Below, piece by piece: positions 13,155 through 26,990 of a DNA stretch of 64,000 bases. The stretch comes from Epiperipatus broadwayi (taxonomy: Eukaryota; Onychophora; Udeonychophora; Euonychophora; Peripatidae): the NCBI GenBank assembly GCA_028023455.1, contig JAQFVV010012574.1, positions 1,948,959-2,012,958 on the forward strand, in the 5' to 3' direction. The notes beneath the pieces are model-generated. The model made no database searches. It was given only the letters and a program-made list of their open reading frames with translations, and was not told where the DNA came from. Every line of letters starts with the position of its first letter. The stretch's first letter is position 1. Both the position numbers and the translations under genes were made by a program.

Positions 13155-14065
13155 TGAAAATGTAAATATGAAAAATGGGATAAACCAAAAATTTATTAAT
13201 GATATTTAACAATAATTTGTTACGGTAAAATAATTATGAAAATGTAAATATAAATGATTAAAAATCAGTATTTTCAATTATATTTTAATCAAAAATCAGT
13301 ATTTTCAATAATATTTTAATATTCAAACAAAAAAATTAATCAAATGTAAATATGAAAAATGGGATAAACCAAAAATTATTAACAATAATTTGCTACGGTA
13401 AAATAGTTATGAAAATGTAAATATAAATAATCAAAAATCTTTAATCAAAAATCAGTATTTTCAATGATATTTTAATATTCAAACAAAAGAAGTAATAGCT
13501 AAATCCAAATTCATTATTTACAAGTAACTGCCCTTTGTAAATATTGCGATATGCAAAAAGGGTGAAATGGCGGATTTTACAACCAATTTTTCCCCGTACT
13601 GTTTCCAGAATGTAATTATAAGCAATATTTAAGTAATCGACAAACAAAAGGCAATAATAGGTAAATATATATATATTTTTCCATGGTATTTAATAAATCC
13701 AAATTGATTTATATTTTTCCATGGTATTTAATAAATCCAAATTGATTATATTAAAAGAAAAAGTGGGAAAAATTGCTGCGATACTGAACAACGTAAAATG
13801 GCTGATTTTACAACCAATTTTTAGTCGTACTGTTTCCAGAATATTATTATAAGCAATTTTTAAGTAATTGTATCATGAAATAAAGCTACAGTAAGAGGTA
13901 AAAAATCATATTTTTTTGGGGGGATGGTATTTTAAAAAAAAGCAAAAAAATTACTATCAAAATTTTAACTATAAACAATTTCCTTTCTCAGCTACTGCGA
14001 TAATGAAAAAGGAAAAATGACGCCATGACAAGCAATTTTCCCCATACCGTTTATGAAACAAAATT
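13155..14065. repeat. Degenerate internal repeats in the Merlin 3' non-coding part
   Basis: Three kinds are visible. A segment around GGGATAAACCAAAAATT plus TACGGTAAAAT occurs near 13175 and again near 13360 (about 188 bp apart). A segment around TTTTACAACCAATTTTT and TACTGTTTCCAGAAT occurs near 13572 and 13803 with a third, weak copy near 14025 (about 230 bp apart). A 38-bp tandem pair containing CCATGGTATTTAATAAATCC has copies starting near 13673 and 13711. These lie between the transposase stop and the left terminal repeat. Confidence 0.65.
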
Positions 14066-14121
14066 ACAAAAGTAAAAAAAAAAAAAAGGTATATTAAATA
14101 AATTGTACTTACAAATAAAAG

Positions 14122-14984
14122 TCACTGTGGTGGACTGAATTCACGGATATGTTGCAAAATAGCAGTAAAAGGGTCATCTTTGAAGCATCGCCTCCACTTG
14201 AATTTCGTTAAATATGAATCCAAGTGTTGTCTAGTTATATCTCTGTGCTTTTTGTTCTGCCATTTTAGTAGCCCCCACAACCTTTCTATATTTTGAGTGT
14301 GGACTCCAGTCGATGGGTCCACAAATTTATAGGTGTGATTGACCTTAAGATGATCGTATCCGGCCTCCTTTAATTCATCGGTTTTATAACCTTTCCAGCA
14401 GTCGCTGTAAATCGTAGATCCTTCCTGCACATTGTCTCTGATGGCTTGCATGAGAGTGGACGCGGTTCTGTCTTGAATGGCTACCACAAAACATTCATCC
14501 GTCTCCCTGCAAACACCATCGAATATCCACTGCTGGGGGAGTACTCTGCCGGCATTATTTTTTCGTCTTGAAAAAAGACTTTCGTCAATTTCAACAACCC
14601 TGTTAGGGCCTCCAATTTTCACTTTTTCTTTATGCAATAGTCTCCATGTGCAGACTTCATGGAGATAATTGTTCCAGTCGATTGCTGTTTTACTGGCGAT
14701 TTCCAACTGCTCCTTGTCAATTCTCTATACCAACTATATATAAATCTGATTGCAGTGACCAAACTAATTCTGGATCCTTCAAACCAAGTCCCTTTTCTGA
14801 TAGCGATCCTTTTACAACAGTCTTTAACATTGCAGCGCCATTGCTTCTCATAGTTCTTAATATATATAGTCATAGGATGGCCATTAACACAAAATTTCCC
14901 ACTCGGGATAATTCCATATGTTTGGGAAAATTCAACTGCTTCATCTTCAGAAGATGGTAAGTCCCACAATTTTATATCCGACAT
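14122..14984 (-). pseudogene. Merlin (ISXO2/IS1016-like) DDE transposase, one frameshift
   Basis: Reads from ATG at 14984 (MSDIKLWDL...) in one frame to about 14710, then continues in a second frame (LEIASKTAIDWNNYL...) to the stop at 14122; the two overlap at 14619-14706. The offset is that of a single-base loss (or two-base gain) near 14705-14720. Total about 285 residues, normal for Merlin. The N-terminal part has a zinc-ribbon-like region (CVNGH then WRCNVKDCC) followed by IAIRKGTWFEGS, the usual ISXO2 signature. The catalytic part has VVEIDES (first Asp), IYSDCWKGY (second Asp) and HTQNIERLWGLLK (third acidic residue), followed by the C-terminal tail. Known: these enzymes cut and paste DNA between short inverted repeats. 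With the frameshift repaired by eye the rest looks intact, so this copy died recently relative to the LINE remnants. Confidence 0.92.
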
Positions 14985-17608
14985 TTTCTTGTAAGTTGTT
15001 GATTAGTAATAAGTTAAAAAAATAAGTAATAAAAATAATACGGCAATCAAAATGTAAATTAGTAATAAAAATCACAAAAATGGTAATTAGTCAGCAATAA
15101 AAATGTTAAATAAATAGCAATAATTAATAAAAATCACAAAAATTAGTAATCCAAATCACAGCAATGAAAATGTAAAACAAGCAATAATTTCGCAATTAGC
15201 AAAATGAAAATCTCACAAAATGGCGTATAACAGACAATAGAAAAAAACACCTCTTGCTTGCAATACGACAGCAGGTAAAAAACAGATATTTACCACAATT
15301 CACCGCAATATTACATAATCTCGAAGTTGACCACGAAAATACCTTGATCACTTCTATTGATTAATCATGCCAATGTTTCAGTTGCCATGACATTGTTTTG
15401 CTTGATCGTCGATCTTATCTACTGGTGGCTTGTGTAGTACGTTATAGCTTAGTTAATACTCAAATACCAATATATTTTTTTTAATTATAAATTTAAAAAT
15501 CTTTAAGAAATATACATAAAAAATTGATAATAGTAATTACATGTTATGTGCATGTTACTAACATACATACTTCTCGTAATCTGGACAAAATTACAAAATA
15601 ATCTTAATTTTTTTTTATAATTATTAGACTTTTATTACTTTGACAAAAAATACAAGTTAGTTAAGTTATTAATTAATAATATTCTAATGGTTTAGTATTT
15701 GAGAGCTTGTATGTCTTTGAGATCACCATATTAAATTTTTTATTTGTTCTTTGTAAAAATAAGTCATTTTATCATTGATAGCGCATTTATTTTAAGCAGT
15801 TCTTATAATTTATATGAAAACTTATTTGCACATATATTTGGTATAAGCTTTTTTTATTGGAAATTTCAGTATACTTAGATGAAAAATTCACTTAATCTGA
15901 ATATTTAATTTAATGTAATTGCTTAAGATTTTTTTTTAATGTTTTCTTGTTATTCTAAAGAAAAAAAATAGATGAATTAATAAATTTAAAAAATCAAATG
16001 GATTGTTTGGTAAAAGAATTTGCAATTCAAAAAGTTTTTCATATTTAGAAAATTAATTAATTAGAATGTTATCTGTAAAGAAATGTTTGATTGAACATAT
16101 CCTTTTAATTTAGCATCACTCAGTATTTTAAAAAGAGTGGATTAAATTAAAAATTGTTTTCATTCTGATTTTGGAAAAAGAAAAGAAGCAGCAGTTAAAA
16201 ATAAAGTGAATAATAGATTGTTGATATTTTTTGGACAACAGCAGTCCATGAATAGTTTTCTTATTTGATAATTGATTCAGAAATTTTTTTGTTGTAGTGT
16301 ATAACAACAATAGATATTCTAGTTTTGTTATGCTTTGTTTTTTTCTACATTAAATTTAGTTAGTAAAAAAAGGAGTGGGGTTTAAGTTTAATTTTGATGT
16401 AGAAGTAAAATAAAAGAAGTTTATTTGTCATTTGCTTTATAAAGTAATATTAAAACTTAAATAAATTTATGATGAGAATTAAAGTATTGTAAGAGTGGAT
16501 TAATGTAATTCATTTTGTAATTTTTCACATGTATTTTTCATTTGGAAATTTGAATTTTATCTGTTATTTTAATATGCTTATTTAAGAAGATAACATTTTA
16601 CCAGATTCTTAAAAACATTTAAATGTTATTTTAGGAAGGATCAAAATAGTTTTCAAGTATGTTCAAAATTATTTACTGATATTAACTGGTCATTAATTAA
16701 TAAGATGATTTATTTAAATTTAGAATATATTTAAAGTTAAAGAAAGAACATATTGCTATTGGTAATTGAACAGTTTACCAATTTAAAAATTCATTTGTAG
16801 AAATACTGTGACGATGATATTTTTGAGTGACAATGGAATGATAGATTCATATGGAAAATGGGTGTGATGAACAGCTTATTCAAGCTGATAGTTTGTTGTA
16901 TATATTTTTCCCCATTAGTACAGTTTTTACAAGTCTTCATTAAGCTACCTTGTTCTCACTAATCAGTTTTTTTTTTCATGTTTAGATATGTGTGTATAAG
17001 TAGGAGATATCGGTGTTAAAGTGAGAAAAAATCTTAGTGATTTGTTAAGTAATTAAATAAAAACTCATTTATAGAATTAAAATATTCTCAAGTTGTTCAA
17101 ATGGCTTTAATTTAAGCCATGGGATTAAACTATTTATAAATATAATATCATTGTCAAGTACAAAATTGAAATATGGGATACAAATAAATGAAGTTTATCA
17201 TTTTATTTAAAAGCTTTATAATTTGAAGTTAATATTATTTATATTAATAAAATAATTAAATGGTTAGCTATTCAGAAAGTTGTATGATATTTGATAAAAA
17301 AAAATCAGAAAAGTTTCTCTAGTTTGGGCCTTGATAACTGATGTTTATTTATATAGTGCCTGTTCTTTGTGAATACTGACGATGTGTTACTTTTGTATAT
17401 AAAATGAATGTTTAATTATTGCAAATGCTGTGCAAATATTTTCTTTTTCTTTTTTTTTTGTATTAAGTTTAGTAGATAATGTTCATTTTTTTGGTTGAAT
17501 CATTAAGTTGAAGATTAATATTAGTACTTGTGATATATCATCAGAATGATATGATTTACCTCTTTTTTTCTGATTGCCACCCACCATTGTAACAGTATTG
17601 CATTGATT

Positions 17609-17712
17609 GTTTCAATTGCGGTTATTGAGGCGTCGTTGCAAGCTTTGAATGAAGGAGTACTGTTTCAATTGCGGTTATTGAGGAGTGGTTGCAAGCTTTG
17701 AATGAAGGATTA
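17609..17712. repeat. 53-bp tandem repeat, two copies
   Basis: GTTTCAATTGCGGTTATTGA starts at 17609 and at 17662; each copy runs through GCAAGCTTTGAATGAAGGA. A few substitutions separate the copies (GGCGTCGTT versus GGAGTGGTT). No coding or transposon signature was recognised. Confidence 0.85.
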
Positions 17713-18501
17713 GTAGCCATAACAGATGATTCACACACAAGTTAATATATACAGTAAATTCATAATTCATTGTTTATGCATTTTTTTCTGCATATATTGT
17801 CTATTTTTTGTTCTGAATTCAATGCCATAAAAATACATGCTGAAGAAATACAGACATTTTTTTTTCTTTCCCCCCCTCCATCTATTATTGATAAGCCATA
17901 GTTGTGGCACAGTATTTTTATACATGGATAGTTGTTTTTTCTTAATTTGAAAGATTGTGCAAAAATGATTACTGCATAAATATTTCTTTATATATATAGG
18001 CATAATAAATTTATTTGCTTATTAATGAATAATTAATTTTTAAAAATTCTTAATAGATATAAAGTATATATTTAAAATAATTTCACAATTTTTCTAAACA
18101 TTTTAATGATTTATTTTTAATGAAATGTTTTTTAAGTTTTTTTTATTTAAGAACTCATTGCTATCTTACAATTCCTGCTCTTTCCTCCTCTATGCAATGC
18201 TTTAAGTTATCTTAAATATATCCAAATTGAATCAGCTATAAAAAAAAAACCTCCATATTTTAGATAGAACAAAAAAAGTAAATCATATATTTTATTTAAA
18301 AGATATTAAATGAAATAAAAACAAGTTTGTGAGAAAAAAAATTGCACTAATATTAATTTCAATTATTTAAACTTGTAGTACATAATTACTGTGATATTAA
18401 AATTATTTATGAAGTATTATAACTTTATCTTTGTTTTAATATTGCCAAATTTAAAAGTTTGAATAGTTAGCAGTTAAGATCTGGAAATATAAGTAGAAGT
18501 T

Positions 18502-18529
18502 CTGAAGAAGATTGCTAGGGCAATCAAAA
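18502..18529 (+). ncRNA. Hammerhead-like remnant (core half only)
   Basis: CUGAAGA at 18502-18508, then a hairpin GAUUGC (18510-18515) with GCAAUC (18520-18525) closed by UAGG, then AAAA where GAAA is required. The arrangement is that of a hammerhead core and helix II with the G12 base lost, but the flanks do not form a convincing helix I. Could be a decayed Penelope-associated ribozyme or chance in AT-rich sequence. Confidence 0.35.
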
Positions 18530-19889
18530 TCATCAACAGTAAGTTGTAAATATACGAAGCATTGTAAAAATAATGTAAGTTTTTAATATTACATGATATT
18601 AAAATTATATGTGTATACACATACACTTTTTGCAAAAATAGGTGTGGAATGTTTTGAATTACAAAATCTATGTGTTGTACTTTATATTTGTTTTTCAATT
18701 AAATTATTCTTATCAATAATTTTTAGAGAGGTTTTAAGTATATATTATAAATAATTAAATTATAGCATACATTTAAAAAATAATATATTACTACTTATTT
18801 AAAAATATTAAAAGGAAAAAAACAAAGAAGTGTCTATAAATTAAGAAATCCAGTTGATATGAAGTCCATGTTTGCATTTTATCTTATTGTCAAATTTATT
18901 TTTTTCTAGAGATAAAATTTGATTTCATTTATAGTAAAGTGAAAACTTTTTTAAAATCATTGGTTAGAAAACTAACTTATCTTTAAATCAGCTGACATGA
19001 AGTTCACAAAAGTTTTTAAAAATAGATTTCTGTTAAGAAAAAAGGCAGAGAATGTAATCAGTAAATTTTATTATTTTGATTATGTAAAAATAAATTTGTA
19101 GAAGATATATATATATACAATGTATATTACAATTAATATACATTATATAATATGCAGCATATGATTATTTTAAGGGATTTATAATAAAGGTAAAATGAGA
19201 ATTGTTGATTTATTCTGAAATGGATTATTTAAGAACCAAGGATGTCAGATACATTATTACACCTTTATTTGATTTGCATATCTATATTAATAATTTAATA
19301 TATATTATTTTCTGGTGTTTAAATTTGAAATACTAAAATAATTTGAGTTGAGATAAATAAACCATGGCAAACTGTCAATGTTATTTAATGATCAGATGTG
19401 ATATGTTGGACTATTTCTATCATCCAATAATATATCATCATCATAAACTCTCAGGCAAATTGTTCCTTATCATTTGGTTGTAGTATTCTATTGCCCACTA
19501 CTAACTTCCTTCAGACAATGAAATTGATGAATATAAAATCAAATGAATGTTTTGCACCATTGATATTAAATGATTCATATGAGAGTATTCATAAACTATC
19601 AGTATGTAAGTTTGGTCATTATGTAGTCTGTACATATATATAATTAGTATCTGTCTTAAGTAACAAAAAAAAATTATAATACAGTTAGAATGCCATTAAT
19701 TATTAGATTTTATTTACTCTTGAAAACTTACCATAAAAATTAATAAATACAGTGCGATAAATATATACACATATTTTAATATAAATTTTTAAAAAAAAAC
19801 TTAAATGAATACCCAATTATTGATTAACCTTTTTTTTTCCATAGGTTTTTTTTTTTTAAAAAAAAAAAGAACTCATTTATTATAGTCTT

Positions 19890-21080
19890 TTTTTACCAGA
19901 TCTATACAAAATTTTTACCAAGATAATTACAACTCATCTATAGTGAACTTTGGATTTTAAAACCAAAGTTACAAGCTAGAATTAAAAGTGATTTTAATAC
20001 AGTGGGTCATATGCAAATATTGAGAGAAATTATAGAAAGGACCAATGAATATAATGAGTTGCCATTATGCTTTGGATTTATAGATTATGAAAAGGCATTT
20101 GATTCTATAAGCATTTCTTCAGTAATTAAAACATTGGATCAAGGTATAGATGCAGGATATTCTGAAGAATATTCATAAAAATGCAATAGCAACATAGATT
20201 ACATAATTATACTAAGAAGATTAACATTGAGAAAAGTATATGACAGGGTGATTCAATATTTCCAAAACTTTTTACAGAAGTTTTGCAAGAAGTATTTTGT
20301 GGATTAAAATGGGGAGCTAAGGGAATAAAAGTAAATGGAGATTATGGGTCATCTAAAAATTTTGCAAGTAATGCTTCAGGAAATGTTGCAGGAGTTATCA
20401 TATGAAAGTAAGAAAGTAGGACCAAAGGTAAATGTTAAAAAAACTAAAGTAATGTTTAATGGATTTTTTCAAAAGAAGAAAATAAACAAATTGATAATAA
20501 TGAATTAGAAGAAGTTAACAACTACAAATATCTTGGTTAGATTATTACTACAGATGGAAACAATGTATAAAATTGATCATAGAATTAAACTTGATTATAG
20601 TGCTTTTGGTAATAAATTAATATTAAATGGAAATATATCTATATATTTGAAGAGAAAGGTTTTTAATGTATTTTACCAGTTCTTACTTAAGGATCCAACA
20701 TTTAACAGAAAAGCAATACAGAGACTTGCAACAACTCAACAAAGTATGGAGATGCATGTTAGGAGTAACAATGAGGGATTAAAAATGATTTACATGCATG
20801 AGAGAACAAGCAAGTGTTACTGACATCATTGAAAGAATTAAGAGAGTGAAGTGGAGTTGGTCTGGACATATTTCTATATGAAATGATGCACAATTTAAAT
20901 CTTAAACTGGATTCCAAGAGATTATAAAAGACCTAGAAAGAGACTGCATATGAGATTGTTGGATGAAATAAGGGTCTGCTGGAATAATGTGGAGGAGAGA
21001 GCCTATAGATTGGAGAAGTTGGATTGAACTTGGAGAGATCATCTTGCAGTGGATCAATAATGGTTGAAAATGATGATGAT
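19890..21080 (+). pseudogene. RTE-like retrotransposon ORF2 remnant, copy 1
   Basis: Plus-strand translation in several frames gives, in order: LYKIFTKII (19900), HMQILREIIERTNEYNELP then FIDYEKAFDSIS (about 20005-20115, the first catalytic Asp block), a short GD-containing block near 20245, PKVNVKKTKVMFNG (about 20420-20465), then the C-terminal region with LILNGNISIYLKRKVFN (about 20615-20670), and near the end RDYKRPRKR...RLLDEIR (about 20918-20975). This is the order of the RT and C-terminal parts of RTE-class endonuclease-reverse transcriptases. The endonuclease is missing (5' truncation, as usual). It ends in a GATGATGATAG-rich tail near 21080. Stops and frameshifts are frequent. The longest surviving frame is 20533-20823. 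Confidence 0.75.
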
Positions 21081-24000
21081 AGTGAATTGAAGACTTTTCT
21101 AAAAATCTCTAAACCAGATGGTATGGAATTTGCAATAATTTTTAAATGAGATTTTGGTGAAAAAAATGTTGGCAAAATATATGAATGCTTTAAAGATGCA
21201 AGGTGGTTAAGAATTGTAGTTTTGATTTATTTTTAATCCAGCAAAATCAGTAATTTGCACAGACTTGTGAACTAAGGTGCCAGGTTAATGGTATTATATG
21301 AGTAAATTATTATTTTTAATACTTCTATTTTTTGTAATAATAATGTATATTTGGTTGATAAATTAACATATATGTAGAATTAATTTTGTTAATCATATAT
21401 ATTTTTTTATTATCTTAATGAATGTAAAAGTGTATTATCATTCAAGTAGATATTAATTTCAATAAAGGTGCTATCTAAACCATTGTAATTGGATATAAAT
21501 AGATAAATAATACAGCTTTATAGAAGTTATTATGATAGTACTTTTGACCAACTACTAACAACTAATGATTTATTCATAGTAGTATTTAAATTGCAAAAAT
21601 GTTCAAAGTCTTGACAAGATTAAGGATGCATTAAAATGAACAAGCAAAATTTGCATTTGATTAAATGTAAATGGTTAATTATTTTATTACTTTGAAAGTT
21701 TATAATAACACAAAGACATTAAAATATGTAGTCTGTAGATTCATTTACAATGTTTGTAAATAAATAGTTATCTAAAAAAAATTCAAATCTAAATAAAATT
21801 TAAAATTATATAAAGTGAAGGCTTGAGGGTTTTTTTTTTTTATATTTACAATATTAGAAATGTAAGAAATTCAAAAGTATCTTAAAATGTATCAGTACTG
21901 AATTTTAACTGGTGATATTTTTTTTAAGATAAATTTAATGATCAATAGATATAATATATCCTCAATATATATTGTAACACATTAGTTTACTAATAATATG
22001 TCATCACTAAATAGTCACTCAGAAGGTCATATAACATTTGACCACTAGCAGTGATAGAAGTTTTAACCCTGAAATCTTTAGCTCTCAAGTCCATCACTTT
22101 GTGCTAACTTAAATAGGACACTAATAATAATTTATAATAGTAATTTTAACTAATATTATATTAGTAATAATTTGTAGTAGCACATTTGTGAAAATATAAA
22201 AACAAGTGCTAATCTTCAATGATAGTATTAAATTGGGAAAGAAATTGAAACTTTTTATTTAAAAAAAAAAAGATATATATTGTTCAAGGAAGAAAAAATA
22301 TATGGTCTTCATAAAACACATAATAGAGAATTATCATTTTATAAATAAAATGATTGATTGGGGGGAGTGGCTGAAACTTTTATTATAAATTATTTACTGT
22401 AATTTATTCAGAAAAAAACTTACAATTTTGTAATTAATAAAAAAAAGATAAACAGATTGATTTTATAACTGATAAAAAAGGCTAAAGAATTTTATTAACA
22501 TAAATTTTAAATTAGACTAAACTACATTCATTTAACAAATACCCCTATACCCCAAATAGTGAACACAACTTGCCACAGGCTCAAAATATACCATATGACC
22601 AGTAGCTCCATTTTGATAGCACTGATGTGGTTGTTTGGATTATATTGCAACATTTACTTTATCAATTAAATCTTTATATTATATTTTGATAATCTTTATT
22701 ACAAATATAAGTTTATAAATGAAAAACATTCTAAAAGGCAATAATTTAACTTTGCAAATATAGGAAAAAAGGAATAGAAGTGAAATATACAATAAGAACA
22801 ATTTTTCTATTCAGTGATTGCCATATAACCGATTGAAAAAAATTACTAAATGAAATATCTGTTATTTGAATTCCACTTTTAAAATCCAAACAAATTTCCA
22901 TTAAGACATTATAAAGCAACAAAATTCTGATTTAAATTTTCACTTACAATTATTAAAATATCACAAAAATAACTGCTATGATGTTTATGAAAGCATTTTA
23001 TTTTCAATGAAGCAAGTTGTGTTTTACTATAATTTTGATTTCACTTCTTAAAAACAAATCTTTTCAAATAAAATCTAATATTTTTGGTTTAAAGTAAAAA
23101 TGTCATAAAAATAATCGTAAATATGTAAAAAAAAAAAAAAAAGGAAAATATACATTATTTCTTTTCATAATTAACACTAAAGAAAAACCACAAGGACTTT
23201 CACAGGGACTTTCATAGCCTGAGAACAAAGAATTTATCATTCAGTAGCATTGTCAGCTTGCTCTTAGTAGATTCTTTGTATGGTACTGATATCTTCAATT
23301 TTACTTTAAACTAATGATGTTTGGTTCTAGTTTCAGTTGTTGAATGAATGCAAAACCAACAAGCAAATGCTACTGATAATCACAAGAGAGTGAAAATAAG
23401 CCAATAATGGCAGTAGCACCATTAGAAAATGCTGCAGAAATAATGCTACCCATAAAGGACTTGAATGTTTTTTTGTTTCTTTTTTTTTTAAAAAAAAGTT
23501 TAAAATTGAGAGTCAGTGATAATTAAGAATTTAGAATAGTGGTAGAATGACAGATTTTAGAATAAAGTTTCTAAGATTGAAGCACAATCTGAACAATTAA
23601 CCATTTGCTTAATTAATCATTTTAATAATGAATGAACATACAACAAAGCATATTATGAATCTACTAATCTTTTTATAAACATTGTATAAAGATTTTATGT
23701 AACCATGTAGCTTGAAACATTGGTGAAATACTGTTATAATTGCAAACGTGTTAAATAAAATGAAACAAGTTGTAAAAAATTATTTAGCTAACATAATGTA
23801 CATTTTCAAATTTATTTTGGTGCTTTTTATTTTTTGTGATTTTTATAAATATATATAAATATTTAATTAAAAAAAATTATTTTTTTTTGTTGTTATTCCT
23901 GCTGTTAACAGAGATTTTATCATTCAGTGTACATTTTGAAATAACAACATTAAATAAAAATAAAAGTAATGGAAAAAACTTTATTTAGTTAACATTTTCT

Positions 24001-25999
24001 ACCCCCCCCCCCTAATCCTCTTTTTTATTTTAATTATACAATGTGTAAAACTTAATTTTCTTCATTGTTTCAAATTGAGAGGAAATAAATCTATATTTTA
24101 GATAATATAAATAATTTCCAATGTATTTTTTAATGCATTTACTACTAATTATGATCTTTTTTCTTAATTACATAGTAAGTAAATTATTATTATGATAATA
24201 AAAGTAAGACACATGAAAAAAAAAAGTATTTTGGCTAATATTGTATAAATGTTAATAATTTATTTTTGCTACATTTTATTATTTACTTTATATAATACTA
24301 ATTATAAAGATATATAATGTACATATTCTCTCATTTATTTTTGGTAACAATTATGCAATAATTTTTTTTTTAAATTATACAATGATTTTTTTAAAAAATG
24401 TGAATCTTGTTATTTTATTTTATAATGATAACATATTACTTTCAATTATATAATTTAAAATGACCATATTTGAAAGATCATTATAGGGAATAGTTATATA
24501 TTTATTGAAATAATGGGTATAAGTTTATGATGATTGCTATGGCAATTTCTTACTAAATAGATTTCATGCAAATAGAAAAAGGTAACAAATGGAAATGTTT
24601 TTAAGTAATTTGCAATATGAAATGATTTATCATGAGACTGCTGTATTTGTGCTATATATCTCCAACGCCTTTATGTAGATATTAATATCCATGGACAATG
24701 GCATATTTAAATTTTTTAATTTTTAAATTATACACTTTAAGATATCAAAAAAATATCTAGTTATGAAAAAATTAGTGGAGGAACAAACTGAGAGAAATAG
24801 AGACATTTATACATGAAAGCGCTGTTTTGAATTCAAATCTAAACTAATATAAATACCTCCTTTCAATCTCGAGAAAATATGCTATCTTTATTCTTTTTAT
24901 CATGAAAATTTGATGATGAATTACCACAGGTGCAATGCTTATATCATTTTGTTAAATTCATATCAATTTTTAAATTTACAAAATTATTTCTATATATTGC
25001 TCAATGTTATTCTTTTTAGTTGTTCATTTGTTAAATTCTTTGTATAGATTTAACTTTTTCTGATATAATAAATTACTGTTTACAATGACATTTTTTTTTG
25101 TTCATATTGACCATCACAAATTTAATATCTCTTCAGTCATCACTAAATATTTGTCACATTATATATGTAATTTTAGTAGTTTCATAGGTAATATGATTTT
25201 TTTTTTACTATTTTCTAAATGGATGCTTGGTCTTAATTGAATATTCAGAATGTAACTTATTTCAAAATTAAATGAATTATTTTTATTTTATCATGTAAAA
25301 TAAGCACTTCCAGTTTTGTTTAGTTTTGGCCAAATTACTATCAAATAGAAAAGTAATATAGATCTTGCTTTTGCTAAGATTGTAATCATGTGACTGAGTG
25401 AATATGTGAGATTAAGTGATTGAATGAAATGTAGAAAATAAACAAAGGGAAAAAATGACTGTTGTTATATGAGCAAGCAATGTACATATGAAATTTATAA
25501 ATTTCTCATTTTTATTTTTTTCTAAACTGCAAAATAAAATGCAAATACAACAGTTTTAATTGAAAATTGAAGATTTCTCTCAGTGAATAAATATGATAAT
25601 ATAATTCCACTCACTATGCATGGTAGTGATTTTGGTAAATGAAGGCATTTATAATTTGTTTTTATTTCATTTTGTTTTATTTTACTAAATTTCTTACATA
25701 TTCATACAATAAATGTCATGATTATAAATCATATACTTTCCAAATCATCTTTTTAAATAATTTTTAGGGAAGGGGGATATTGTAATTTTTAATAGATATG
25801 TATTGTAAACTATATTTAACTTAATTGTTTTAACAATGCCCTAATATTTTCTTTTAATTTTTTGGAAATTATAAATTTTTTAGTGAGTATACATACATAA
25901 TAAAAATAAAAATTAATTTTTTACTATTGCTATTGTGTTTTTCTTTGGAATAAATTCATATATAATGTTTCATTTTAAGAATATTAAATCTGAAAGTGA
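21081..25999. other. AT-rich sequence with one SINE-like fragment
   Basis: Apart from 22010-22110 and homopolymer runs nothing is recognised. Confidence 0.5.
22010..22110 (-). repeat. tRNA-like SINE fragment, family S5 copy 1
   Basis: The minus strand contains a tRNA-like stretch (GCACAAAGTGATGGACTTGA then CAGGGTTAAAACTTC) followed by ATCACT...GGTCAAATGTTATATGACC. The same order of motifs, diverged, occurs at 60240-60360, also on the minus strand. The shared sequence supports a dispersed family; the tRNA ancestry is weaker. Confidence 0.45.
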
Positions 26000-26990
26000 T
26001 GGACATGTTTAAAGTATAGATTTTTTGTAAATGTAAGTGGAATTAAAAGTACAGTTGAAATGGCTGGGAAAAGCAAATGGAAATCAACTTCAACTTTGAT
26101 ATAAATTCCCAGTATTGACTGTATCATTCAATTATAACCATCTATTTAACATCTAGAATTCAAAAGTATTCTATCAATAGATACATAAAATATTAGAACT
26201 AGCTAGAGAAAAGGATAAATTTGATGGATAAAAGAAATAAACTAGATATTTTAGAATTATGGGGAAAGTTGGATTGGTAATGGTAAAAAGGGTGAAGATT
26301 TGAGAGTTTGTATTTTTGAGATTAAATGTAGAATATTATTGTAGATATTATTTTATATCCAAAATTTTTTTATGAGTAACACTTCAATGATTGGTAGATT
26401 AATGGGAGTAAGAGTGAAAGCTTTTCCAAAAGATTTTTTATTATTGAAGAGTATATGCCAACCATTGATTGTGATTAGCAGAAAATATAAATCAATAAAT
26501 TAATGGAAAAGGAATATAATAATAGTTAATAATGATAATAGGATTTTTGGAGATTATATGTTATAAAAAAGTGAGTGACAAAGCTACAAGTGATAAAAAT
26601 ACATTTCAATTAGATTATATTAATACAAGCTAGGGTATATATGCACACGTGTAACTGATATAAATTCAGATTACATTGTAATAGGAGAAGTAAGATTATT
26701 TTCAAAAAATATGAAAGAAATGGTGATTGATAAATTCAATGGGGATTTTGGAAACAAATTTTCAGAGTTGGTGGCTAAAAAAAATATTGCATACATAATA
26801 ATAATCTAATTAATAACTTCAATTAAAATATGATGAATGAATTATTTAGGGAAAATGTAAAAAATGCTGTAGCAGGGACAATAGTTTATAATAAAATAAA
26901 AGTATAAAAACCTTAAATTAATGAGATAAATAACATGATAGATAAGAAATGCAAAAATGTCATTTCTCTAGAGTGGGAATCAGCAAACGT
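26000..26990 (+). pseudogene. RTE-like retrotransposon, endonuclease-domain remnant
   Basis: Shifting plus-strand frames show LDILELWGKLDWNGK-like sequence (about 26237-26285), matching the conserved LDILG..E.RW.G.GK block of RTE apurinic-type endonucleases; a weak block near 26405-26530; then QLDYINTS (about 26608) and NSDYIVIGEVRLFSKN (about 26665-26712), matching the IDYI...SDH.LV..K.RL end of the domain. A linker resembling KNAVAGTIVYNKIKV follows near 26855. No intact frame. It may be the 5' part of the element whose 3' part lies at 27.7-28.4 kb. Confidence 0.5.

Larger units (their letters stand above)
12740..15468 (-). mobile_element. Merlin-family DNA transposon (2.73 kb)
   Basis: Terminal inverted repeats: 12740 onward reads GGTACTTGAGTATTAACTAA... 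and the reverse complement of the right end (15468 downward) reads GGTATTTGAGTATTAACTAA..., 34 of the first 37 bases matching. Flanks are AATATTTT (12732-12739) and AATATATT (15469-15476), a 7-of-8 match, so an 8-bp target duplication as is normal for Merlin. The interior carries a DDE transposase on the minus strand (14122-14984) with one frameshift. The rest is non-coding with internal repeats. The slightly diverged target duplication and single frameshift suggest a moderately old but nearly complete copy. Confidence 0.9.
15469..19889. other. AT-rich sequence with one tandem pair and one hammerhead-like remnant
   Basis: Apart from 17609-17712 and 18502-18529 nothing is recognised. Confidence 0.5.

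Noticed and set aside
14477-14960. Open frames on the plus strand opposite the Merlin transposase
   Set aside because: They are mirror frames of the coding strand; the minus-strand product has the conserved DDE and zinc-ribbon motifs.
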